From the NCBI GenBank assembly GCA_017517385.1, contig JAFWZG010000008.1, forward strand, positions 1-48,865: a DNA stretch of 48,865 bases, written 5' to 3'. A program made the translations under genes and the position numbers. Origin of the DNA: Akkermansia sp. (GTDB lineage Bacteria > Verrucomicrobiota > Verrucomicrobiia > Verrucomicrobiales > Akkermansiaceae). Positions 8,442-16,058 of the stretch are shown one piece after another. Under the pieces are notes generated by a model. It worked only from the letters and a program-made list of their open reading frames with translations. It had not been told where the DNA came from and ran no database searches. Each line of letters begins with the position of its first letter. Position 1 is the stretch's first letter.

Positions 8442-9422
8442 ATGTCTGACGAAAATCTGCTGAGAGTTCACAATCTTACCACGGCCTTTGATTCAGAGGT
8501 TGGCCTGTTGCATGCGGTGGATGATGTGAGCTTCGATGTGCCGCGTGGACAATGTGTGGGTATTGTAGGCGAAAGCGGTTGCGGTAAGAGCGTGACGGCT
8601 ATGAGCCTGTTACGCCTGCTACCAAAGCCTCACAGCCATATTCTGGGCGGAAAGGTACTTTTTGATGGTGAAGATATACTGAGAATGAAGCCCCGCAGAC
8701 TTAATGAGGTGCGAGGCGGCAGAATCGGCTTTATTTTTCAGGAGCCTATGAGTGCTCTGAATCCGGTGCACCGCGTAGGGGATCAGATCGCGGAAACCCT
8801 TATGCTGCACCGCGGCATGTCGCGTGATGCCGCTTGGCTAGAGGCCATCAATATGCTGCACTTTGTGCGTATTCCGGATCCGGAATCGCGCGTAAAAGAG
8901 TTTCCCGGTTCTCTCTCAGGTGGTATGCGCCAGCGTGTGGTGATTGCCATTGCTTTGGCTTGTCGCCCTGAGCTTATCATTGCTGATGAGCCGACTACCG
9001 CATTGGATGTTACCGTTCAGCAGCAGATTCTTGCCCTTATCCGTGAGCTGCGCGAAAAGATGGGCTCTTCCGCTGTGCTTATCACGCATGATTTAGGCGT
9101 GATTGCGCAGAACTGTGACCGCGTGGTGGTGATGTATGCCGGCCGCGTGGTGGAAAGTGCCGGGGTGAAGGAGCTCTTTGCTAACCCCAGGCATGCTTAT
9201 ACCAAGGCCTTGCTTGCCTCCATGCCTCGCTTGGAATACCCCAGAAAGAGCCATTTGCCTACCATTCCCGGTCAGGTGGCTGCTATTCGTGATTATGTGC
9301 CCGGTTGCCGCTTTTGCCAGCGCTTGTCGCGTACGGGGAATACGTTGGAGAAACGCCCGCCCATGGTGGAGGTTGCTCCCGGGCATCTAGTGGAAGCGTG
9401 TCCGCTTTGTGCCCGGCTCTGA
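8442..9422 (+). CDS. Peptide ABC transporter ATPase, OppD type
   Basis: The cytoplasmic ATPase that drives the transporter, 326 residues. It shows Walker A GESGCGKS (43-50), a Q-loop (IFQEP, 98-102), signature LSGGMRQR (158-165), Walker B LIIADEP (178-184) and the H-loop in VLITHDLG. The C-terminal oligopeptide-specific domain ends with two CxxC pairs (CRFC and CPLC), a cysteine pattern seen in OppD/DppD proteins. It lies 17 nt after oppA in the same operon. Most Opp/Dpp systems have a second ATPase (OppF), but the operon stops here at a terminator, so either OppD works as a homodimer or a partner is encoded elsewhere. Confidence 0.92.
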   Translation: MSDENLLRVHNLTTAFDSEVGLLHAVDDVSFDVPRGQCVGIVGESGCGKSVTAMSLLRLLPKPHSHILGGKVLFDGEDILRMKPRRLNEVRGGRIGFIFQEPMSALNPVHRVGDQIAETLMLHRGMSRDAAWLEAINMLHFVRIPDPESRVKEFPGSLSGGMRQRVVIAIALACRPELIIADEPTTALDVTVQQQILALIRELREKMGSSAVLITHDLGVIAQNCDRVVVMYAGRVVESAGVKELFANPRHAYTKALLASMPRLEYPRKSHLPTIPGQVAAIRDYVPGCRFCQRLSRTGNTLEKRPPMVEVAPGHLVEACPLCARL

Positions 9423-9454
9423 AGCGCTTTTTTTGTTTGCCAGATTTTCAATGA

Positions 9455-9488
9455 AAAACCGCCGCGCGTTGGAACGTGCAGCGGTTTT
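9455..9488. terminator. Bidirectional terminator between oppD and the GreA fusion gene
   Basis: AAAACCGC (9455-9462) pairs with GCGGTTTT (9481-9488), and the imperfect inner stem continues to a short loop. Poly-A on the left and poly-T on the right let it serve both convergent transcripts. Confidence 0.75.
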
Positions 9489-9514
9489 GGCTTTAATCTC
9501 GTTGTGCGGCTTTA

Positions 9515-11455
9515 TTAGGCCTCACTATCCGGGAAGATGAGCTCCTTGGGAGCGGGCTTGATGGCCTTAATTGTCATCTTGACCTGCTCGCCGCCCAGTT
9601 CGAGGGGCAGGCGCAGGCTATCACCCACCTTGTAGCCGATGAGCTTGGCACCCAGCTTGGAGGTGTAGGGAACCACGTTCTTCTCGGGCTCGGAATCCCA
9701 TGCACCCAGAATGGTGTATACCACCTTCTGGCCCTTGTCCGTCTCAAAGTGTACTTCTGTACCCATGCCGGTCTGCTGGCAGGTGGCATTAGAGAAGTCT
9801 GTGGGCTCAGCCTGTGAGAGCAGGCGGGAGAGCTCTTCAGAGCGGCGCATGAGCACCTGACGCGTGGCCTTGGCGTCCTGATACCCGCCGTTCTCGCGGA
9901 GGTCACCCTCAGCGCGGGTGATTTCCAAGTCATGCTTGTTCTTGGGAATGCGTACGTTGACGATATCCTCGTACTCCGCTTTACGAGCAGCGAAAGAGCG
10001 CAGGGATACGTACAGGTTCTGCTTCTCCTTCACCTGCACGCGGGTGAGTACCACCTCCTGCAGAGAAGGATGCACCTTCATCATGTTGGCCAGCAGGAGA
10101 TTGCGGTCCAAATCCGGCAGCACGGAAGAATCATACAGGGACTTGGCAAAGGGACGAGCCTCCAGCTCTGTGATACCGGTTACCAAATCAGGAGCAAGCT
10201 CCTTGTCGTCCATCAGCAGGTTGCGCAGGCGCAGGGCCTTGTTGGGGCCGCCGTCAGCACTGTCCTTCTCGATGGTGGCGATAATAGCTGCGCCCAGAGC
10301 CATCTTGGTCTTGTCCACCAGCTCCTTAGCCAAGCCGTTACGCTCCTTGCACACCCAGATGAGCACATCCGGGCTGAGGTTCTGGCGGGAGATGCCGTTC
10401 ATGATATCAGAGAAGAGCTGCTCCTTGGCGCCCTTGGAGATGATGAAGTCGGCAGCGGCTGCGGTTACTTTGGGGCCACCGAAGAGGAAGATGTTAGTGG
10501 TGTAGGTCAGCCAGTTTTCTGGGTAAGCCTCAGGCAGAGCCGTGTATACTGCATTCTGGCGTGCCACGGAGAGCTCGCCGATGTAGTTCACCAGTTCTTC
10601 GGAGGGGATGGTCTGAAGCTTGTCAGCCAGAGTGGTGAGCTTCTCAACGCCGGCTCCGGTCAGTGCGGCATCAAACTCGGCCTGCTTAGCCTCATCCTTG
10701 CCGTGTGTGCCTTCAAGAATGCCATCGCGGATGATGATGAGTTCCAGCACGTGCTGAGGCTCTGTGCGGTCGCGCTCGATGTCGTCCTCCATAGCTTTTA
10801 CCAGCTTGGCGGCAATTTCAAACTCGCCGTTCAGGGCTTCAAGGCGGGCCTGATCCAGAATGCGCACGCAGCTCTCCAGTGTGGTGGCGTCCGTATAGTC
10901 CGCCAGAAGGGCAGCTGCGGCACTGGTGGCCTCACGGGTTACGATAGCCTCGCCGCGACGGGTGGGCAGGCGGAAGCGGGGATCATCACGCATGGCTGCG
11001 CGGGCTTTCTCCCACCAAGTCTTCCAGTTCTCTTCCTCAATGATGCGCCCACTGAGGTATTTCTCCAAATCATCAGGCAGCATTTCCAGTACTTCTTCCA
11101 CACCTTCGCGCAGGGAGTAATTGTGCTCCAGTACGAAAGCGATGAACTCCAGAATCGTTTCCTTGCCCTCGGCCTTGGCCTTGCAACCGACGGGGTCTTC
11201 AAAACACGTGACGAGGAAGTGACCGGCAGGCACCGGCGTAAGCTGATTGAATGCCAGCTTCAGGCCCATCACGTAATTGGGATTTTTCTCGAAATTAATC
11301 TTGACGCGCTGCTTGGCAAGAGACCATGCCTCCACCTTGCCGACACCCCATTCCGGGTGCATCACGTAATTGGCGGGGGAGAACTTATCCAGCCTGGCTG
11401 CGAAATCGGCCGGAATCTTACCGGCATTCACGAGTTTTTCTAAATCACCATGCAT
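9515..11455 (-). CDS. GreA-family transcript cleavage factor with long N-terminal extension
   Basis: Encodes 646 residues. The last 160 or so form a complete Gre factor: a coiled-coil finger carrying AEGDLRENGGYQDAK at 515-529, with the acidic catalytic pair D518/E521 equivalent to D41/E44 of E. coli GreA, then an FKBP-like C-terminal domain (TSKLGAKLIGYKVGDSL). Gre proteins insert the finger into the RNA polymerase secondary channel and trigger cleavage of backtracked RNA. The first 480 residues are helical and of unknown function, beginning with a beta-rich patch (HPEWGVGKVEAW). Similar GreA fusions of about 700 residues are known in Chlamydiae. The start is set to the ATG at 11455, because the promoter -10 at 11466-11471 lies inside any longer reading. 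Confidence 0.85.
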   Translation of the reverse strand: MHGDLEKLVNAGKIPADFAARLDKFSPANYVMHPEWGVGKVEAWSLAKQRVKINFEKNPNYVMGLKLAFNQLTPVPAGHFLVTCFEDPVGCKAKAEGKETILEFIAFVLEHNYSLREGVEEVLEMLPDDLEKYLSGRIIEEENWKTWWEKARAAMRDDPRFRLPTRRGEAIVTREATSAAAALLADYTDATTLESCVRILDQARLEALNGEFEIAAKLVKAMEDDIERDRTEPQHVLELIIIRDGILEGTHGKDEAKQAEFDAALTGAGVEKLTTLADKLQTIPSEELVNYIGELSVARQNAVYTALPEAYPENWLTYTTNIFLFGGPKVTAAAADFIISKGAKEQLFSDIMNGISRQNLSPDVLIWVCKERNGLAKELVDKTKMALGAAIIATIEKDSADGGPNKALRLRNLLMDDKELAPDLVTGITELEARPFAKSLYDSSVLPDLDRNLLLANMMKVHPSLQEVVLTRVQVKEKQNLYVSLRSFAARKAEYEDIVNVRIPKNKHDLEITRAEGDLRENGGYQDAKATRQVLMRRSEELSRLLSQAEPTDFSNATCQQTGMGTEVHFETDKGQKVVYTILGAWDSEPEKNVVPYTSKLGAKLIGYKVGDSLRLPLELGGEQVKMTIKAIKPAPKELIFPDSEA

Positions 11456-11465
11456 ACGTGAATAC

Positions 11466-11493
11466 AGTATAGCATTCATCTTGTCAAATTCAA
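11466..11493 (-). promoter_or_regulatory. Promoter of the GreA fusion gene
   Basis: On the minus strand the -35 is TTGAAT (11488-11493), the spacer is 16 nt and the -10 is TATACT (11466-11471). It is preceded by a long A/T-rich tract at 11508-11550 that could act as an UP element. The -10 is 10 nt from the ATG at 11455. Confidence 0.6.
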
Positions 11494-11655
11494 GCCCCGA
11501 ATTAGCTTTTTTTGCATTTTTTTTATTTTTTGTGAAAGAAAACGTAAAATAAGGGCGTACCTATTGCAAACACACGCGCCAATTACCCGGTGAAGTGAAG
11601 CCCCCCTGAGTGATTCCGTTTGTATTTCATAATAGATAGTTAAAACGTACGCCAG
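11494..11655. other. Gene-free interval with inverted repeat
   Basis: Between the GreA fusion promoter and the terminator at 11656 I see no gene. GGCGTAC at 11554-11560 and GTACGCC at 11647-11653 are perfect inverted repeats enclosing about 86 nt, which could close a structured RNA, but no promoter was convincing. Confidence 0.3.
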
Positions 11656-11694
11656 AACGGCGCCGGAAGAGCGGGTGCTCCAACCGGCGCCGTT
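11656..11694 (-). terminator. Terminator of the CBM9-like gene
   Basis: AACGGCGCCGG (11656-11666) pairs perfectly over 11 bp with CCGGCGCCGTT (11684-11694), with an inner GAGC/GCTC pairing. It lies just after the stop codon of the minus-strand gene ending at 11723. The T-tract is poor on both sides. Confidence 0.6.
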
Positions 11695-11722
11695 CTTTCT
11701 TGCCGCTCTCGTGTGAGAGGGG

Positions 11723-12292
11723 TTAGTGAGATAAAATCGCTTGTTCCCAGAGGTCCGGGCGGTGGAAATCCGGCTGGGTGTCACAGGGCAGGGCGGTTGT
11801 GAGGAACTCCTGATCCGGAGAATTCAGAATGGCCGCGGCTGTGAGTTTGCAATCAGCCGGGCAGATGCCCACTTCTTCCAGTACAGCGGCAGGGATGAGG
11901 GCGCTACAGCTCCAGCCTTCAGCTGTGGCGCAGCCTGTGGCCTGAACGCCCATCGGCTGCCAGTTTTCAAACCCGGGAGCGGTACAGCGGGGAGCACAGA
12001 ACACAGCGGCCCACCAAGCGCCGTTCGGGCTGAGATTGAACTCCATGTAGCGCCCGCCTTCCGGTGTCGTGATAAAGAACTCCGCCGCATCATAGCGCCA
12101 TAACTCTGCCTGAAAAACTCCGCATTTGCCTTCCGGGTGAACCAGAGCCGGCGCTTTACGAGCTGCGCTGAACACTAAGCCCTCCGCTGTCAGCTTAAAG
12201 TTGTACTCATACGGCGGCTCAATCGACCGTCCGTACCACTCTTGTCCAATGCTTTGTACGTGCGCCTCTCCTGTAGAAATGATGCTTTTCAT
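11723..12292 (-). CDS. CBM9-like carbohydrate-binding protein
   Basis: A 189-residue protein resembling stand-alone carbohydrate-binding family 9 / DOMON-like domains. The pattern is a beta-sandwich with FKLTAEGLVFSAARKAPALVHPEG, then ELWRYDAAEFFITTPEGGRYMEFNLSPNGAWWAAVF. The YDAAEFF and YMEFNLSPNGAWW blocks are typical of CBM9-like proteins. There is no signal peptide, so if correct it is cytoplasmic and its ligand is unknown. The ATG at 12292 is chosen over the in-frame ATG at 12328, because the promoter -10 (TAAGAT, 12300-12305) lies 7 nt upstream of 12292 and inside the longer reading. It is monocistronic and divergent from rpoA. Confidence 0.6.
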   Translation of the reverse strand: MKSIISTGEAHVQSIGQEWYGRSIEPPYEYNFKLTAEGLVFSAARKAPALVHPEGKCGVFQAELWRYDAAEFFITTPEGGRYMEFNLSPNGAWWAAVFCAPRCTAPGFENWQPMGVQATGCATAEGWSCSALIPAAVLEEVGICPADCKLTAAAILNSPDQEFLTTALPCDTQPDFHRPDLWEQAILSH

Positions 12293-12299
12293 GCTCTCT

Positions 12300-12328
12300 A
12301 TCTTAACACACATCGCATACGCGCGCAA
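12300..12328 (-). promoter_or_regulatory. Promoter of the CBM9-like gene
   Basis: On the minus strand the -35 is TTGCGC (12323-12328), the spacer is 17 nt and the -10 is TAAGAT (12300-12305). The ATG at 12292 is 7 nt from the -10, giving a leaderless transcript. Confidence 0.6.
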
Positions 12329-12419
12329 GAGGAGATTTTATTAATTCAGAAAAATACTCTAAAAAATGCCGATATGAGGCAAAAATGGAACAAAATGCGA
12401 CATTTTATGTAAAAAAGGC

Positions 12420-12448
12420 TTGCAAATTCAGAGAATTACGTGTATTCT
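12420..12448 (+). promoter_or_regulatory. Promoter of rpoA-rplQ
   Basis: The -35 is TTGCAA (12420-12425), the spacer is 17 nt and the -10 is TATTCT (12443-12448). The predicted transcript start near 12455 leaves a leader of about 90 nt before the ATG at 12544. That contrasts with the leaderless genes around it. Confidence 0.6.
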
Positions 12449-12472
12449 TCGCCGCGCGAGCTGCACAAAACC

Positions 12473-12516
12473 GACCGTTGGTCCTCCATTTCCACGGAAG
12501 TTGGCTCGCATGGAGG
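12473..12516 (+). promoter_or_regulatory. Structured 5' leader of rpoA
   Basis: GACC/GTT/GGTC (12473-12483) can form a small hairpin, and CCTCCAT (12483-12489) pairs perfectly with ATGGAGG (12510-12516). The two share one base, so they may be alternative structures. This could be an autoregulatory element, but that is only inference. Confidence 0.35.
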
Positions 12517-12543
12517 GAAACCCGGTCACACCATAAAAACAAT

Positions 12544-13686
12544 ATGTCAGACGATCTGAACAACGAGCAGGAGGTCATTGAGTTGGCCCATTTCGAGATT
12601 CCGAACACACTCAAGCGCATTGAGGATCCGGAGGACCCCAATCACGTTACTTTCATTGCCGAGCCCATTGAGACGGGCTTCGGTCACACGCTGGGTAACT
12701 CCCTGCGTCGTGTGCTGCTCAGCTCCCTTGAGGGTGCCGCCATCACCAGCGTGCGTATCGCCGGTGCTCAGCACGAGTTCACCTCTCTGCCCGGCGTGGT
12801 GGAGGACGTGACTGAAATTATCCTTAACCTGAAGAAGATTAAGTTTGCTCACCACGGCAAGGAGCCCCGCACGCTTTCCCTTCGCGTGACCAAGCAGGGC
12901 GTTGTTACCGCCGGTGACATTCAGGATGACCATATCTACTCTGTCGTTAACAAGGATCAGGTAATCTGCCACCTGGATCAGAGCACCATCTTTGACTGCG
13001 ACTTCGAGGTGAATGTGGGCCGTGGCTTCTACACCGCCGAGGATAATAACGATAAGGATCGCGCTATCGGCGTCATTCCGATTGATTCCATCTTCTCCCC
13101 CGTTACCCGTGTGAAGTACGCTGTGGATAACGCCCGTGTGGGTCAGATGACTGAGTTCGACAAGCTCGTGCTGGACGTCTGGACGGACGGCCGTGTAAGC
13201 CCGAACGATGCTATGCTTCAGGCTGCCAGCATCATGCGCCATCATCTGGACGTGTTCGTGGAGAGCGACAGCCGCCGCGTATCCTTCGACCGCGCTTCCG
13301 GTGGCGATGGCGATGCCAACACCGCTCAGCTCCGCAAGCTTCTGAACATGAGCGTGAACGAAATCGAGCTCTCTGTGCGTGCTGCTAACTGCTTGAACAA
13401 TGCTAACATCACCACGGTGGGCCAGCTCGCCATGAAGACCGAGGCCGAAATGCTCAAGTACCGCAACTTCGGTAAGAAGTCCCTCAACGAAATTAAGGAG
13501 AAGCTCGTTCAGCACGGCCTGTCTCTGGGCATGCAGTTTGATTCCAAGCTTCTTTCCGCTCCCGGTGGCAGCCCCCGCCTGCGTGACGCTGATGAGCCCC
13601 GTGCTACGGATCTGCAGGCTCTCATCTCCCACAACATCGAGGCTTACGGCTTTGATGATGAGGACGAGGACGATTTCGACGAGTAA
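12544..13686 (+). CDS. rpoA: DNA-directed RNA polymerase subunit alpha
   Basis: Encodes the 380-residue alpha subunit that nucleates RNA polymerase assembly and contacts promoters and activators. The N-terminal dimerisation domain is clear (FIAEPIETGFGHTLGNSLRRVLLSSLEGAAI). The C-terminal domain carries the helix-hairpin-helix motif (LSVRAANCLNNANITTVGQL, then RNFGKKSLNEIKEKL). About 40 extra residues follow the alpha-CTD and end in an acidic tail (DDEDEDDFDE), longer than the 329-residue E. coli protein. The start is the ATG at 12544 (MSDDLNNEQEV). An upstream in-frame extension from 12385 is rejected because it covers the promoter. The gene is followed by rplQ, but rpsM, rpsK and rpsD, its usual upstream neighbours, are absent. 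Confidence 0.97.
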   Translation: MSDDLNNEQEVIELAHFEIPNTLKRIEDPEDPNHVTFIAEPIETGFGHTLGNSLRRVLLSSLEGAAITSVRIAGAQHEFTSLPGVVEDVTEIILNLKKIKFAHHGKEPRTLSLRVTKQGVVTAGDIQDDHIYSVVNKDQVICHLDQSTIFDCDFEVNVGRGFYTAEDNNDKDRAIGVIPIDSIFSPVTRVKYAVDNARVGQMTEFDKLVLDVWTDGRVSPNDAMLQAASIMRHHLDVFVESDSRRVSFDRASGGDGDANTAQLRKLLNMSVNEIELSVRAANCLNNANITTVGQLAMKTEAEMLKYRNFGKKSLNEIKEKLVQHGLSLGMQFDSKLLSAPGGSPRLRDADEPRATDLQALISHNIEAYGFDDEDEDDFDE

Positions 13687-13744
13687 AGCTCCCTCCTTCC
13701 TATACAAACCTTCATTACTAACATACACATTATAATATAATATT

Positions 13745-14179
13745 ATGAGACACGGCGTCAAAAAGGCCAAGCTGCAGCGTACGGCCTCCCATCGTAAGGC
13801 TCTGCTTGCTAACCAGGCTTGCAGCCTCATCTCCCACGGCCGCATCACCACCACTCTGGCCAAGGCTAAGGCTCTTCGTCCCTACGTGGAGAAGCTCATC
13901 ACCCTCGGCAAGACCGGCACCCTGCACGCTCGCCGTCAGGCCCTGGCCACTCTGCCCCAGCCCAAGGTTGTTACCAAGCTTTTCAGCGTGGTTGCTGAGG
14001 CTACCAAGGATCGTCAGGGCGGTTACTGCCGCATCGTGAAGCTTGGTCAGCGCATGACGGACAGCGCTCCCATGGCTCTCATCGAGATTATCGACCTGCC
14101 CCAGCTTACCGCCCCCGTGGCTCCCACCACGACTGTGGGTACAGGCTCCACTGAGGCCCCCGCAGAGGAGCAGAAGTAA
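13745..14179 (+). CDS. rplQ: 50S ribosomal protein L17
   Basis: Encodes ribosomal protein L17, 144 residues, which binds domain III of 23S rRNA near the exit of the large subunit. The L17 signature is evident at the N-terminus (MRHGVKKAKLQRTASHRKAL, then ANQACSLISHGRITTTLAKAKALRPYVEKLITLGK). A low-complexity tail rich in Thr, Pro and Ala (TAPVAPTTTVGTGSTEAPAEE) extends beyond the usual 120-130 residues. It lies 58 nt after rpoA, in a very A/T-rich gap that ends in ATATAATATT directly before the ATG, with no Shine-Dalgarno sequence. Cotranscription with rpoA is likely, and a strong terminator follows. Confidence 0.97.
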   Translation: MRHGVKKAKLQRTASHRKALLANQACSLISHGRITTTLAKAKALRPYVEKLITLGKTGTLHARRQALATLPQPKVVTKLFSVVAEATKDRQGGYCRIVKLGQRMTDSAPMALIEIIDLPQLTAPVAPTTTVGTGSTEAPAEEQK

Positions 14180-14210
14180 GCTTTTGCTAGGATTAATCCG
14201 TTGTATTGTT

Positions 14211-14239
14211 AAGAGGCAGAACATAAAGTTCTGCCTCTT
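14211..14239 (+). terminator. Terminator of rpoA-rplQ
   Basis: AAGAGGCAGAAC (14211-14222) pairs perfectly over 12 bp with GTTCTGCCTCTT (14228-14239) around an ATAAA loop, followed by CTTTC. Confidence 0.8.
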
Positions 14240-14264
14240 CTTTCGTGGATGTTGCAAAACTGGC

Positions 14265-14293
14265 TTGACATGTAAGCATTGCACCCGTAGTAT
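14265..14293 (+). promoter_or_regulatory. Promoter of the glycosyltransferase gene
   Basis: The -35 is a perfect TTGACA (14265-14270), the spacer is 17 nt and the -10 is TAGTAT (14288-14293). The GTG start codon at 14300 follows after 6 nt, which supports a leaderless message and the choice of GTG. Confidence 0.65.
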
Positions 14294-14299
14294 ACATGT

Positions 14300-15433
14300 G
14301 TGCAGACACGGGGAAGAAAAAAAATTGTTATCTTAGCGGATTATCCATGTTGGAATTATTTTGATGGTATATGCCCTGGGTACCATCCAGCGCCGTGGTT
14401 GTCTGCTTTACATCGTGCCTTTGCTGAAGAAGAGGTTGCGGAGTATGAGTTTCATTGGATTACTCTTTCTAAGGCTGTAAAAAAACATCAAACAACGGTA
14501 GCCGGGGGGCAATACATGCACGTTCTGCCTACCGGGAGTAAGACCCTCTCTCAATATTTGCATTACCTGCCGGATCGCATGAGAATCGCTAGATGCTTGC
14601 GAAAGATAAAACCTGATTTGGTTCATGCATGGGGGACGGAAAGCTGCTATGGGTTAAGTGCGAAAGATTTTAAAGGTAAGAAACTCTTTTCTCTTCAGGG
14701 AGCGCTTACGGCGTATGCTCAGCGCTCATACATGCCGCCTTTCATGATTAGGCAGGCCAAGTTTGAAAAGTCGTTATTCCGGGCGATGCCCGTTATAACG
14801 ACTGAGTCCGAATGGGCTCGTGATCGGGTGTTGGAGCTGGCCCCGAAGGCGGATGTGCGCTTATGGGAATATGCTGCTGAGGAGCGCTTTTTTGGCATTG
14901 AGAGGAGTCCTGCCGAGCGTCCGAGATGCCTTCTGGCCGGTACTGATACACCTATTAAAAATTTGGGCTTGGCGATAAAAGCCTTCAGCACTCCTGAATT
15001 GAGTCACGTCTCCTTGTATCTTGCCGGTGCAAGGCCTGAAATGTATTCTCATTTGCCTGAAAATATTAAGCCTTTGGGTTTTGTTGATAGAGAAACAATG
15101 GTTGAGTTGCTTCGGGAAACATGGTGCTTAGTGCACCCTAGCTTGGCTGATAGCTGCCCTAATATAGTAAAAGAGGCACGTGCAATGGGGGTTCCTTGCG
15201 TTGTGACAACGGATTGTGGTGCTAAGCAGTACATTGCTGATGGAAAGTCTGGTGTTATTCTCGAACCGAATAATGTACAGAAACTTGTGGAGGCTGTGCT
15301 TATGATAACAAAAGACGCTCGTACGTCCATAGATATGGGCCAATATGATAGAGAACGCTGTCGCAAGGAATTGTCTCGTGGCGTCATGCATCGCAAAATA
15401 ATGGCACTGTATAAGGAAATATTAGAAAGCTGA
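14300..15433 (+). CDS. Glycosyltransferase, GT4-like
   Basis: Encodes a 377-residue GT-B fold glycosyltransferase that probably transfers a sugar from a nucleotide donor onto a surface glycan. The N-terminal acceptor domain starts with IVILADYPCWNYFDG and includes PDLVHAWGTESCYG. The C-terminal donor domain has the Rossmann segment (RCLLAGTDTPIKNLGLAIKAF) and the GT4-type block HPSLADSCPNIVKEARAMGVPCV with the conserved E-x7-E region ending in IADGKSGVI. The GTG start at 14300 gives MQTRGRKKIVIL. An ATG at 14296 is in another frame. The next gene, an acyltransferase, begins 4 nt after its stop, so the pair probably modifies the same polysaccharide. The sugar and linkage cannot be inferred. 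Confidence 0.85.
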   Translation: MQTRGRKKIVILADYPCWNYFDGICPGYHPAPWLSALHRAFAEEEVAEYEFHWITLSKAVKKHQTTVAGGQYMHVLPTGSKTLSQYLHYLPDRMRIARCLRKIKPDLVHAWGTESCYGLSAKDFKGKKLFSLQGALTAYAQRSYMPPFMIRQAKFEKSLFRAMPVITTESEWARDRVLELAPKADVRLWEYAAEERFFGIERSPAERPRCLLAGTDTPIKNLGLAIKAFSTPELSHVSLYLAGARPEMYSHLPENIKPLGFVDRETMVELLRETWCLVHPSLADSCPNIVKEARAMGVPCVVTTDCGAKQYIADGKSGVILEPNNVQKLVEAVLMITKDARTSIDMGQYDRERCRKELSRGVMHRKIMALYKEILES

Positions 15434-15437
15434 TTAG

Positions 15438-16046
15438 ATGACTTTGCGAAAGTTAAAAGTGGGAGTTTTAAGAAAACTGTACGCTATTAAAGCTATAGCG
15501 TATAGACTAAAGGGGGTGTGCATAGGGAAAGGCTCATTTATTAGTGGTTTTCCGCATGTATACATGAAGCGGCGTAACCAAATAGTCCTTGGGGATAATG
15601 TGACTCTGCATTCTAAGAAAAAGTACAACCCATTAATGACTCATAAGGTTACTCTGGCAGCTGTTACGCCGGACGCAAAAATTGAGTTTGCGGATAATAG
15701 TGGCGGTAGCGGTTGCACCATTATATGTGCCAGCCATATTTATGTGGGGCGTTATACTATTTTGGGGGCAGGGTGTGTTTTGTATGATTGTAAAGAACAC
15801 GAGTATTCTCCCGTAACCGGCTGGTTTTCATGCCGTAAGAAAACAGGTGCTCCTATCCGAATCGGGAGCCGGTGTTATATTGGTATGAATTGTATTATTT
15901 TGAAAGGGGTGACGATTGGAGATAATTGCGTTATCTCAGCCGGAACCATTATCAAAGAAGATGTGCCTGCCGGACATTTGGCTCAGGGAAATCCCGCTGT
16001 TTATACGCCTTTGCCCGAGCGCTTAGCGAGGGTGGAGGAGCAATAA
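15438..16046 (+). CDS. Hexapeptide-repeat acyltransferase
   Basis: Encodes a 202-residue left-handed beta-helix acyltransferase of the maltose O-acetyltransferase/WbbJ group. It shows hexapeptide repeats in the middle (TIICASHIYVGRYTILGAGC) and C-terminal half (RIGSRCYIGMNCIILKGVTI, then GDNCVISAGTIIKEDVP), with the usual ending AGHLAQGNPA. The catalytic histidine is probably in DCKEHEYSP. It likely O-acetylates a surface sugar, together with the glycosyltransferase encoded 4 nt upstream. The basic N-terminus (MTLRKLKVGVLRKLYAIKAIAYRLKG) may bind the membrane surface. It ends 12 nt from a convergent gene. Confidence 0.85.
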   Translation: MTLRKLKVGVLRKLYAIKAIAYRLKGVCIGKGSFISGFPHVYMKRRNQIVLGDNVTLHSKKKYNPLMTHKVTLAAVTPDAKIEFADNSGGSGCTIICASHIYVGRYTILGAGCVLYDCKEHEYSPVTGWFSCRKKTGAPIRIGSRCYIGMNCIILKGVTIGDNCVISAGTIIKEDVPAGHLAQGNPAVYTPLPERLARVEEQ

Positions 16047-16058
16047 GCTTATCGCTCT

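Noticed and set aside
12385..12543. N-terminal extension of rpoA by 53 codons
   Set aside because: The extension covers the promoter (12420-12448) and the leader. The conserved RpoA start is at 12544.
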